Shown here piece after piece: positions 1 through 5,141 of a stretch of DNA of 5,729 nucleotides. The notes below the pieces were generated by a model. It did not search any database. It saw only the letters and a program-made list of their open reading frames with translations, and was not told where the DNA came from. The position numbers and the translations under genes are program-made. How positions within the stretch are numbered: the stretch's first letter is position 1; each line of letters opens with the position of its first letter. The stretch comes from an uncultured Moraxella sp. (lineage in GTDB: Bacteria; Pseudomonadota; Gammaproteobacteria; Pseudomonadales; Moraxellaceae). Location of the stretch: positions 1-5,729 of the forward strand of contig CALJUC010000270.1 in NCBI GenBank assembly GCA_937975585.1. The letters run 5' to 3'.

Positions 1-130
1 TAACAAAATCTTGAGTAATTTAGTGGGATTTTAATCGTGAATTTCAAGTGGTTAAAACGGCTCAGTTACGTTAATAATTGATGACAAAACAAATCCTGTT
101 ACATATTTACTGCAAATAAAGGGCTTTCAA
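1..130. other. upstream non-coding DNA at the window edge
   Basis: AT-rich sequence with no convincing reading frame, strong hairpin or terminator. The first three bases are TAA and could be the stop codon of a gene lying to the left, but nothing before them is visible, so this cannot be decided. The stretch probably holds the upstream promoter region of the first gene. Confidence 0.4.
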
Positions 131-152
131 TCATTATACTTTTTAGTATAAT
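125..152 (+). promoter_or_regulatory. putative sigma-70 promoter of the AhpD-like gene
   Basis: The -10 is TATAAT at 147-152. The best-spaced -35 is weak: TTTCAA at 125-130 (three of six consensus bases, 16-nt spacer). Transcription would start near 158-160, leaving a short leader with the ribosome site AGAGGT at 174-179, six bases before the ATG. A perfect -10 with a poor -35 suggests either an activator or modest basal output. The promoter is inferred from sequence only. Confidence 0.5.
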
Positions 153-154
153 GA
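131..154. promoter_or_regulatory. perfect inverted repeat overlapping the -10 element, probable operator
   Basis: Arms TCATTATACT (131-140) and AGTATAATGA (145-154) are exact reverse complements, ten base pairs each, around a TTTT spacer (141-144). The right arm contains TATAAT at 147-152, a perfect sigma-70 -10 hexamer placed about 34 bases before the start codon at 186. By symmetry the left arm carries the same hexamer on the other strand. A repeat sitting on the -10 is the usual place for a repressor operator. There is no G+C-rich stem or following T-tract in the correct layout for a terminator. The binding protein is not identifiable from this window; dimeric regulators of the MarR, TetR or HxlR type are possible. 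Confidence 0.6.
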
Positions 155-185
155 ATATGTTACCCACTTTAGCAGAGGTCATATT

Positions 186-542
186 ATGAGCAAGTCATAT
201 CAAGATATTACAAAACGCGTTTCAACCAATATGGCAAAATTGCGCCGTAAAATCCCTGACACCATGAAGAGCTTTGGCGAGCTATCGACCCATGCTTCAG
301 AAGATGGTGCATTGGACAAAAAAACCAAAGAATTGATTGCGCTTGCCATTGCCGTTACCCAACGCTGTGACCCTTGTATTGGTTTTCATATGAAAGCAGC
401 GGTTAAGTATGGTGCAACGCGTGAAGAAACCGCTGAAATGCTGGGTATGTGTGTCTATATGGGTGGCGGTCCAGCATTGATGTATGCCGCTGATGCCATG
501 GCAGCCTTTGAAGAATTTAGCACCCCTGAAACTGAGTTCTAA
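186..542 (+). CDS. AhpD-like / carboxymuconolactone decarboxylase family protein
   Basis: A 118-residue cytosolic protein of the single-domain CMD/AhpD-like fold. It shows the AhpD active-site pattern with exact spacing: E49, C61-D-P-C64 and H68 (E-x11-C-x2-C-x3-H). In AhpD this set works as a thiol relay that reduces peroxiredoxin or peroxide. A glycine-rich stretch (GGG, residues 93-95) precedes the last helix. The intact CxxC plus His argues for a redox role rather than 4-carboxymuconolactone decarboxylation, and no aromatic-degradation or ahpC gene is nearby. Its length is normal for small members of the family. The ATG at 186 is supported by AGAGGT six bases upstream. The gene stands alone, with its own promoter carrying an inverted repeat and a strong terminator downstream, so it looks like a separately controlled monocistron. 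The physiological substrate cannot be read from the sequence. Confidence 0.88.
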   Translation: MSKSYQDITKRVSTNMAKLRRKIPDTMKSFGELSTHASEDGALDKKTKELIALAIAVTQRCDPCIGFHMKAAVKYGATREETAEMLGMCVYMGGGPALMYAADAMAAFEEFSTPETEF

Positions 543-584
543 TGTTGAGTCGCTAGTATTAAGAGCGCTATCATTCAATAAAAA

Positions 585-617
585 GGCAGTATCAAGTGAT
601 TGATACTGCCCTTTTTT
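585..617 (+). terminator. strong intrinsic terminator after the AhpD-like gene
   Basis: GGCAGTATCA (585-594) pairs perfectly with TGATACTGCC (601-610) around a six-base loop. After one C comes a run of six Ts (612-617). This is a textbook Rho-independent terminator about 40 bases past the stop codon, and it isolates the first gene from nadM. A run of As just before the stem (579-584) gives some possible function on the opposite strand too. Confidence 0.92.
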
Positions 618-803
618 AATCCCTATTTTCATCAATTTGTAACTTTTGACGGGTTTTTGGTAGTTTGGATTGGTGTTTAATGCTGATATTTGGCATGATA
701 GGATTTAACGTTTAGATAAGATGTTTGAGCGCAGCCGTGATGGTAATGGATAGACCGATACCGACCGTGCTGTGAATGAGTAAAATCGCAAGGAGTTTGC
801 GCT
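618..803 (+). other. nadM upstream region and leader
   Basis: The 186-base stretch between the terminator and the nadM start codon must hold the nadM promoter, but no well-matched -35/-10 pair with 16-18 nt spacing is visible. TTGACG (646-651) and TTTAAT (676-681) are good single hexamers but are 24 bases apart. The region also holds the hairpin at 742-762 and the ribosome site AAGGAG at 790-795, eight bases before ATG 804. Short frames starting at 721, 739 and 776 lack ribosome sites and are not called as genes. Confidence 0.5.
742..762 (+). promoter_or_regulatory. hairpin in the nadM leader, similar to the one before nadV
   Basis: GGTAATGG (742-749) can pair with CCGATACC (755-762): four pairs, an A-A mismatch (746/758), a T-G wobble and two G-C pairs, closing an ATAGA loop (750-754). 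A further stem, CGCAGC (730-735) with GCTGTG (769-774), could enclose it. The hairpin ends 27 bases before the Shine-Dalgarno. Alone it would be weak evidence, but the nadV leader holds the same architecture and the same loop at nearly the same distance from its start codon. It could be an RNA control element, an imperfect operator or chance. Confidence 0.35.
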
Positions 804-1880
804 ATGTCCAACACTACAACCGCTACGGATAATCCTAGCCGCTTTGCCCCTGCCCGCAATAGCGAAGGCTATCAATTTGATTACTTGGTATTTATCGGTC
901 GTTTTCAGCCGTTTCATTTGGGTCATAAGTCAGTCATTGACCAGGCCTTGACCCTAGCCAAAGATGTCATTATTTTGATTGGTTCCGCCAATTTGCCCCG
1001 CAGTACGCGTAATAGCTTTACCGTGGCTGAACGCACCAAGATGATTTTGGGCGCTTATAGTGCCGAAGATGCCGCGCGCATTCATTGCGTAGGTTTGGAT
1101 GATGCGCTGTATAACGACACCAAGTGGTTGCAGTATGTCCAACAATGCGTCAAATCAGTCACCCATGATTTATATGCCAATATTGGTTTGATTGGTCATT
1201 CAAAAGACAGTTCATCGTATTACTTATCGCTATTTCCCAATTGGCAAGCGATTTCTGTGCCTAACTTCCATGATTTGTCAGCCACACCGATTCGTGAAGG
1301 CTTTTTGCTAGGTGCCAATCCATTAACCAATGTGGTACCAGAATCAACCGCTAAGGTCATGCAAGCCTTTAAAAAGACTGAAGATTACCAAAAGTTGCAT
1401 GAAGAAGCCGGATTTATTGATAAGTATAAAAAACAATGGGATGCCACGCCTTACCCACCAACCTTTATGACCGTGGATGCCGTGGTGATTCAATCGGGGC
1501 ATATCTTATTGGTTGAGCGACGCAGTTTGCCAGGACAAGGGCTTTGGGCCTTACCCGGTGGGTTTATCGATCAAAAAGAGACCTTGTTCGATGCTTGTAT
1601 TCGTGAATTACGCGAAGAAACGCGCTTAAAAGTCCCTGAAGCGGTGTTGCGCGGCTCATGGCATAGCCAACATACCTTTGACGACCCATATCGCTCAGCG
1701 CGTGGCCGTACCATTACCCAAGCTTTTTATTTTGTGCTTAAAAATGATCCGAAAGGCCTACCACCCGTCAAAGGTGGCGATGACGCCAAAAAAGCCTTTT
1801 GGTTACCATTGGCTGAGTTAAAAGCGAATAAACTATTTGAAGACCATTACGCCATCATTTGTAAAATGGTCGGTTTATAA
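804..1880 (+). CDS. nadM: bifunctional NMN adenylyltransferase / Nudix hydrolase
   Basis: A 358-residue cytosolic fusion protein. The N-terminal half is a nucleotidyltransferase of the NadM type: GRFQPFHLGH at 32-41 is the (H/T)xGH-type ATP-binding motif, and SATPIR at 159-164 is the ISxTxxR-like phosphate-binding motif. It joins NMN and ATP to give NAD and pyrophosphate. The C-terminal half (about 220-358) is a Nudix domain with box G253-x5-E259-x7-R267-E268-L-R-E271-E272. The glycine that normally follows two positions later is R274. Family members characterised in Synechocystis and Francisella hydrolyse ADP-ribose with this domain, so it may clear an NAD breakdown product or return ribose phosphate to the pool. 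The start is supported by AAGGAG eight bases upstream. No terminator separates it from nadV 156 bases downstream, so the two are probably co-transcribed. Length and both motif sets match an intact two-domain enzyme. Confidence 0.95.
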   Translation: MSNTTTATDNPSRFAPARNSEGYQFDYLVFIGRFQPFHLGHKSVIDQALTLAKDVIILIGSANLPRSTRNSFTVAERTKMILGAYSAEDAARIHCVGLDDALYNDTKWLQYVQQCVKSVTHDLYANIGLIGHSKDSSSYYLSLFPNWQAISVPNFHDLSATPIREGFLLGANPLTNVVPESTAKVMQAFKKTEDYQKLHEEAGFIDKYKKQWDATPYPPTFMTVDAVVIQSGHILLVERRSLPGQGLWALPGGFIDQKETLFDACIRELREETRLKVPEAVLRGSWHSQHTFDDPYRSARGRTITQAFYFVLKNDPKGLPPVKGGDDAKKAFWLPLAELKANKLFEDHYAIICKMVGL

Positions 1881-1933
1881 TAAACCCAATACTAAATTCA
1901 GCGACTATCATTTTGAGTAAAACGAGCGAGTTT

Positions 1934-1975
1934 GACCAAGATGATGTGTTTTTTGGACATGGTATAACCTTGGTC
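1934..1975 (+). promoter_or_regulatory. alternative long-range stem in the nadV leader
   Basis: GACCAAG (1934-1940) is the exact reverse complement of CTTGGTC (1969-1975), with 28 bases between them. The right arm shares GGTC (1972-1975) with the left arm of the hairpin at 1972-1998, so both cannot form at once. This is the layout expected of a two-state leader, but seven base pairs over a 28-base loop is only moderately stable, and chance remains possible. Confidence 0.3.
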
Positions 1976-1998
1976 TAAATCGATAGACGATTAAGACC
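1972..1998 (+). promoter_or_regulatory. ATAGA-loop hairpin in the nadV leader
   Basis: GGTCTAAATCG (1972-1982) pairs with CGATTAAGACC (1988-1998) at ten of eleven positions; the exception is an A-A mismatch (1977/1993). The loop is ATAGA (1983-1987). The hairpin ends 25 bases before the ribosome site and 38 before ATG 2037. There is no T-tract after it, so it is not a terminator. It matches the nadM leader hairpin in ends (GGT...ACC), mismatch and loop. An RNA element or a transcription-factor operator are both possible. Confidence 0.5.
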
Positions 1999-2023
1999 TA
2001 TTCATGGCAATCGCCAATCACCA

Positions 2024-2029
2024 GAGGAG
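2024..2029 (+). promoter_or_regulatory. ribosome binding site that decides the nadV start
   Basis: GAGGAG lies seven bases before the ATG at 2037. The in-frame upstream ATG at 2004 has no purine-rich ribosome site in front of it (the preceding bases read ACCTATTC). The later start is therefore preferred, and it removes eleven residues that do not look like part of the family. Confidence 0.8.
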
Positions 2030-2036
2030 TTCTGTG

Positions 2037-3452
2037 ATGCTTACTAATAATTTGGCCAACTTTATTTTAAATAGTGATAGCTATAAAACGTCACACTGGG
2101 TGCAATACCCACCCAATACCGAGTACGTGTCTAGTTATATCGAAGCACGTGGTAGCAGTAACCAGTTTGATAATGTGCTGTTTTTTGGGCTACAAGCGTA
2201 TTTAAAAGAATACCTAAGCAAACCCATTTGCCAACGTGATATCGATGAAGCGCGTGTGTTACTTAGCGCACATGGCGTACCCTTTAATGAAAGTGGTTGG
2301 CAACGCTTATTAGAAAAACATAACGGTTATTTACCCTTACGTATTCAAGCAGTGCCTGAAGGCATGGTTATTCCAACCGGTCATGTGCTTTGTCAGGTAG
2401 TCAATACTGACCCAGAGTTCTACTGGCTAACAAGCTATGTCGAAACTTCGCTATTACGCGCTATTTGGTACCCAAGTACGGTTGCCAGCCTATCGTATTA
2501 CTGCAAACAAATTATTAGACAAGGTTTAGAAAAATCGGCGGATACCCTTGATAGTCTGCCGTTCAAACTGCATGACTTCGGTGCGCGTGGGGTTTCTAGC
2601 CTTGAATCAGCAGCACTGGGTGGCTTGGGTCAATTGGTCAATTTTTCTGGAACTGATACCTTAAGTGCGATTGTGGGTGCAAGTCGTTGGTATGGCATGG
2701 ATGGCAATACGGTGGATACGGGAATTGCTGCCTTTTCAATTCCAGCCGCTGAACACAGCACCATGACCGCATGGGGACGTGAGCATGAAGTGGATGCCTA
2801 TGCCAATATGCTGAAGCAGTTTGGCGGTGATGGCAAAATATTGGCTGTGGTCAGCGATAGTTATGACTTGTGGAATGCGATTGATAATATCTGGGGCGGC
2901 GAGCTCAAACAGCAAGTCGAAACCATGGGAGGTACTTTGGTAATCCGCCCGGACAGTGGTGATCCCATCAAAGTGGTGCGTGAAGCCTTACAACGTTTGG
3001 CAGTTAAATTTGGTACCACGACCAATACCAAGGGTTATAAGGTCTTGCCAAACTATGTGCGCTTAATTCAAGGTGATGGTATCAACCCAACCAGTATTGG
3101 TAAAATTATTGAAGCGGTTTTGGCCGCAGGCTTTAGTAGCGAAAATATTACCTTTGGTATGGGCGGTGGACTACTTCAACAGGTCAACCGCGACACATTA
3201 AATTTTGCCATGAAAACCAGTGCCGCTCGTATCGATGGTGAATGGCGTGATGTGTATAAAGACCCTATCACTAGCGTTAATAAACGCAGTAAACGCGGAC
3301 GTTTGGCACTGATGTATAACCAAGGTATTTATGTGACGATTCGTGAAGATGAAATGGCGACACAAGATAATTTATTACGCGACGTATTTATCAATGGCGA
3401 ATTGTTGATCGATGATACGTTAGCCACCATTCGCCTGCGTAGTCAGCATTGA
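2037..3452 (+). CDS. nadV: nicotinamide phosphoribosyltransferase
   Basis: A 471-residue cytosolic enzyme, matching the usual size for NadV/NAMPT. It transfers phosphoribose from PRPP to nicotinamide, giving NMN, which the upstream nadM product adenylates to NAD. Motifs correspond well to human NAMPT: DSY at 14-16 (the D16/Y18 region that reaches into the partner subunit), HDFGARG at 179-185 (F181 and R184 for the nicotinamide sandwich and contact), GTD with D207 (amide-recognising Asp), EHST with H240 (the phosphorylated catalytic histidine) and IRPDSGDP at 303-310 (R304, D306). All key residues are present, so the enzyme should be active. The start at 2037 is chosen for its GAGGAG ribosome site; a frame extending to ATG 2004 would add eleven residues. 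It is followed by a terminator at 3499-3531 and is probably transcribed with nadM. It allows nicotinamide to be salvaged without first being deamidated. Confidence 0.96.
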   Translation: MLTNNLANFILNSDSYKTSHWVQYPPNTEYVSSYIEARGSSNQFDNVLFFGLQAYLKEYLSKPICQRDIDEARVLLSAHGVPFNESGWQRLLEKHNGYLPLRIQAVPEGMVIPTGHVLCQVVNTDPEFYWLTSYVETSLLRAIWYPSTVASLSYYCKQIIRQGLEKSADTLDSLPFKLHDFGARGVSSLESAALGGLGQLVNFSGTDTLSAIVGASRWYGMDGNTVDTGIAAFSIPAAEHSTMTAWGREHEVDAYANMLKQFGGDGKILAVVSDSYDLWNAIDNIWGGELKQQVETMGGTLVIRPDSGDPIKVVREALQRLAVKFGTTTNTKGYKVLPNYVRLIQGDGINPTSIGKIIEAVLAAGFSSENITFGMGGGLLQQVNRDTLNFAMKTSAARIDGEWRDVYKDPITSVNKRSKRGRLALMYNQGIYVTIREDEMATQDNLLRDVFINGELLIDDTLATIRLRSQH

Positions 3453-3498
3453 TACGATTTATTTTAATGTTAGTAAAGATAAATACGTAAATATAAAG

Positions 3499-3531
3499 AA
3501 GCCGGTTATTAATGATAATGAACGGCTTTTT
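3499..3531 (+). terminator. intrinsic terminator between convergent nadV and coaE
   Basis: Bases 3499-3510 pair with 3517-3528 (core AAGCCG/CGGCTT, one G-A mismatch and one G-T wobble), with a six-base loop. On the + strand the stem runs into TTTTT (3527-3531). On the - strand it is followed by a T-rich but interrupted stretch, so it may also end coaE transcripts. It sits in the 110-base gap where the two units converge. Confidence 0.82.
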
Positions 3532-3562
3532 ATCACTCTAACGATATTAATTTAAAAGCGAT

Positions 3563-4171
3563 TTATTGATATTTAGCGAGACTTAGATACATCTCATGAA
3601 GCGGCTCTAGTTGCGTATATAACTCATCTAACGAGCCATTATTGCTCACCACATCGTGGGCACGGCTGACACGATCATCACGTGTTAGTTGGTTAGCCAT
3701 AATTTTCTCGATTTTTGCACGCGTTTGACCGTCACGCTGACTAGCGCGCTCTAGTTGCAATGCTTCTTCACTATCCACGACCAAAATACGTTGACACAGA
3801 TTGGCAAGCCCCGCCTCCGAGCCTTCTAATAATAATGGCGCGACAATCATGGTATAAGCAGAGGTTGATATCGCTAGCAAGTCACGCGCACGTTGACGAA
3901 TTGCTGGGTGAGTGATTTGCTCCAAGTCCATCAATGCTTGTGGTCGGGCAAAGACAAACTCACGCATGGCTCGACGGTCGAGTTCACCCACTTCATCAAA
4001 AACCCAATCACCAAATTTTTTGGCTATTTTTTTCAAGGTAGGTGAGCCTTTGGCGACCACATCACGGGCTAGTACATCAGCATCAATGACATTAATACCT
4101 TGTTGCTCAAACCAACGGCTGACTTGTGACTTACCACTACCGATACCACCTGTTAAACCTACCACGAACAT
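3563..4171 (-). CDS. coaE: dephospho-CoA kinase
   Basis: A 202-residue cytosolic P-loop kinase that phosphorylates the 3'-hydroxyl of dephospho-CoA, the last step of coenzyme A synthesis. The Walker A motif GGIGSGKS is at residues 8-15, and the DADVLARDVV stretch (30-39) supplies the conserved CoaE substrate-binding aspartates. THPAIR lies near the middle, and the family's C-terminal N-G-S-L-D-E-L segment is visible. Length is typical (about 200). The start is fixed by AGGAG six bases upstream on the - strand (4178-4182). It follows pilD by 79 bases with no terminator between them, so it is probably the last gene of the pilus transcript, as in the pilBCD-coaE arrangement of Pseudomonas and relatives. 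The yacG gene often found next in that arrangement is absent; nadV converges instead. Confidence 0.96.
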   Translation of the reverse strand: MFVVGLTGGIGSGKSQVSRWFEQQGINVIDADVLARDVVAKGSPTLKKIAKKFGDWVFDEVGELDRRAMREFVFARPQALMDLEQITHPAIRQRARDLLAISTSAYTMIVAPLLLEGSEAGLANLCQRILVVDSEEALQLERASQRDGQTRAKIEKIMANQLTRDDRVSRAHDVVSNNGSLDELYTQLEPLHEMYLSLAKYQ

Positions 4172-4250
4172 AGCTTTCTCCTATCACCTTGCCATAGACA
4201 ACGTTGGTTGACATCATCCGATTGCATGCCAATATCTAAGACGCAAGCGC

Positions 4251-5141
4251 TTAAAAAGAACCAAGATACCAACTTATCATTTCCTGACCATACAACAAGG
4301 CTACCATACCCGCAATCGCAATATAAGGGCCAAACGCAAAAGGTTTACTCTCACCTGCACGCTTCATCAATATTACACCGATAATTGAGCCAATCATAGC
4401 GGATAAAAACACAATCAGTGGTAACATCAAAGGTCCCAACCAAGCGCCCAATGCGGCTAATAGCTTAAAATCCCCGTGCCCCATACCGTGCTTGCCGGTC
4501 AACAGTAAAAACAGTTTATACACCACCCACAAACACAAAAAACCGATAACATAACCAAAAATCGCTTGGGTAGGGCTGACAAATAACCCATAAGCATTTA
4601 CCCAAAGTCCTAGACCGGCCAATGGTAAAGTAAAGCGATCGGGTAATAACTGGGTATCAAAATCGATACCGGTCAACGCAACTAATGTCCAAGTAAACAC
4701 CAAAGCAGCTAATCCTTGCCACGTCACACCGAACTTTATCACGACCAACACGGATAAAATCGCCGTGATAATTTCCACCAATGGATAGCGTATACTAATG
4801 TGTGCTTTACAATCACTACACTTGCCACGTAGTGCGAGCCAGCTAATCACCGGCAGGTTTTCGTACCAACGAATTTGATGCGCACAATGCGGACAACGCG
4901 ATGGTGGAAAGCTTAATGACATAGCCTTGTTATTTGATGCCTCGACCTGATATGGTCTAGCTAATTCATCTTGGAGCAAATAACGGCATTCATCTTGCCA
5001 TTGGGCTTGCATCATCAATGGTGTGCGATAAATAACGACATTTAAAAAACTGCCAATACATAGACCTAATAGCGCAACTACAAACATAGTTACAAAGGCA
5101 GATTGTTGTAATAATACGATGAAGTCTGACACTAAATCCAT
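4251..5141 (-). CDS. pilD: type IV prepilin peptidase / N-methyltransferase
   Basis: A 296-residue inner-membrane enzyme (peptidase family A24) that cuts the leader peptide of type IV prepilins, and often type II secretion pseudopilins, then methylates the new N-terminus. A first hydrophobic segment (about 15-38) ends in the conserved GSFLNVVIYR. A cytoplasmic loop carries the zinc-binding cysteine pairs C83/C86 and C108/C111. Several membrane segments follow from about 122. The catalytic aspartates are in GIDFDTQLLPD (D160/D162) and in the GHGD motif (D224). All hallmark residues are present and the length is normal. Its start codon overlaps the pilC stop as TAATG, sharing one base, and only a weak, closely spaced purine stretch precedes it, which suggests translational coupling to pilC. 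Confidence 0.96.
   Translation of the reverse strand: MDLVSDFIVLLQQSAFVTMFVVALLGLCIGSFLNVVIYRTPLMMQAQWQDECRYLLQDELARPYQVEASNNKAMSLSFPPSRCPHCAHQIRWYENLPVISWLALRGKCSDCKAHISIRYPLVEIITAILSVLVVIKFGVTWQGLAALVFTWTLVALTGIDFDTQLLPDRFTLPLAGLGLWVNAYGLFVSPTQAIFGYVIGFLCLWVVYKLFLLLTGKHGMGHGDFKLLAALGAWLGPLMLPLIVFLSAMIGSIIGVILMKRAGESKPFAFGPYIAIAGMVALLYGQEMISWYLGSF

Larger units (their letters stand above)
1881..2036 (+). other. nadM-nadV spacer with alternative RNA stems
   Basis: A 156-base spacer, long for two genes of one operon. It has no intrinsic terminator. It contains a 7-bp long-range pairing (1934-1940 with 1969-1975) and an overlapping 11-position hairpin (1972-1998). Possible promoter hexamers TTGACC (1932-1937) and TATAAC (1963-1968) are 25 bases apart, too far for a standard sigma-70 promoter. 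A second promoter for nadV therefore cannot be claimed or excluded. Confidence 0.5.

Noticed and set aside
297..635. Antisense open frame over the AhpD-like gene and its terminator
   Set aside because: It lies opposite a clear gene, runs through the terminator stem, has no ribosome site and encodes nothing recognisable.
721..832. Short leader-peptide frames at 721, 739 and 776 upstream of nadM
   Set aside because: They encode about 10-18 residues, lack Shine-Dalgarno sequences and show no run of regulatory codons. The last overlaps the nadM start in another frame.
677..926. Two short antisense frames over the nadM leader and 5' end
   Set aside because: Low-complexity, unrecognised products that overlap the nadM coding start; best explained as chance open frames.
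954..1145. Antisense frame within nadM
   Set aside because: It lies wholly inside the conserved adenylyltransferase domain and has no start signal or family features.
1932..1968. Internal promoter for nadV (TTGACC plus TATAAC)
   Set aside because: Both hexamers are good but they are 25 bases apart, outside the sigma-70 range. The similar pair before nadM (646-651 and 676-681) has the same problem.
1881..2036. Known NAD-II or nadA-type riboswitch before nadV
   Set aside because: The known classes belong to other bacterial groups, and I cannot recognise their conserved core here. Only a generic hairpin similarity is claimed.
804..3452. nadM-nadV as a phage or plasmid insertion
   Set aside because: No integrase, repeat, tRNA junction or phage gene is visible, base composition looks like the neighbours, and terminators bound the unit normally.
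3912..4211. Plus-strand frame opposite coaE
   Set aside because: A serine/threonine/proline-rich translation typical of a complementary-strand shadow; coaE itself is unmistakable.
4199..4252. Small palindromes CAACGTTG (4199-4206) and AAGCGCTT (4245-4252) between pilD and coaE
   Set aside because: Eight-base self-complementary words are common by chance and neither sits at a promoter or forms a terminator.
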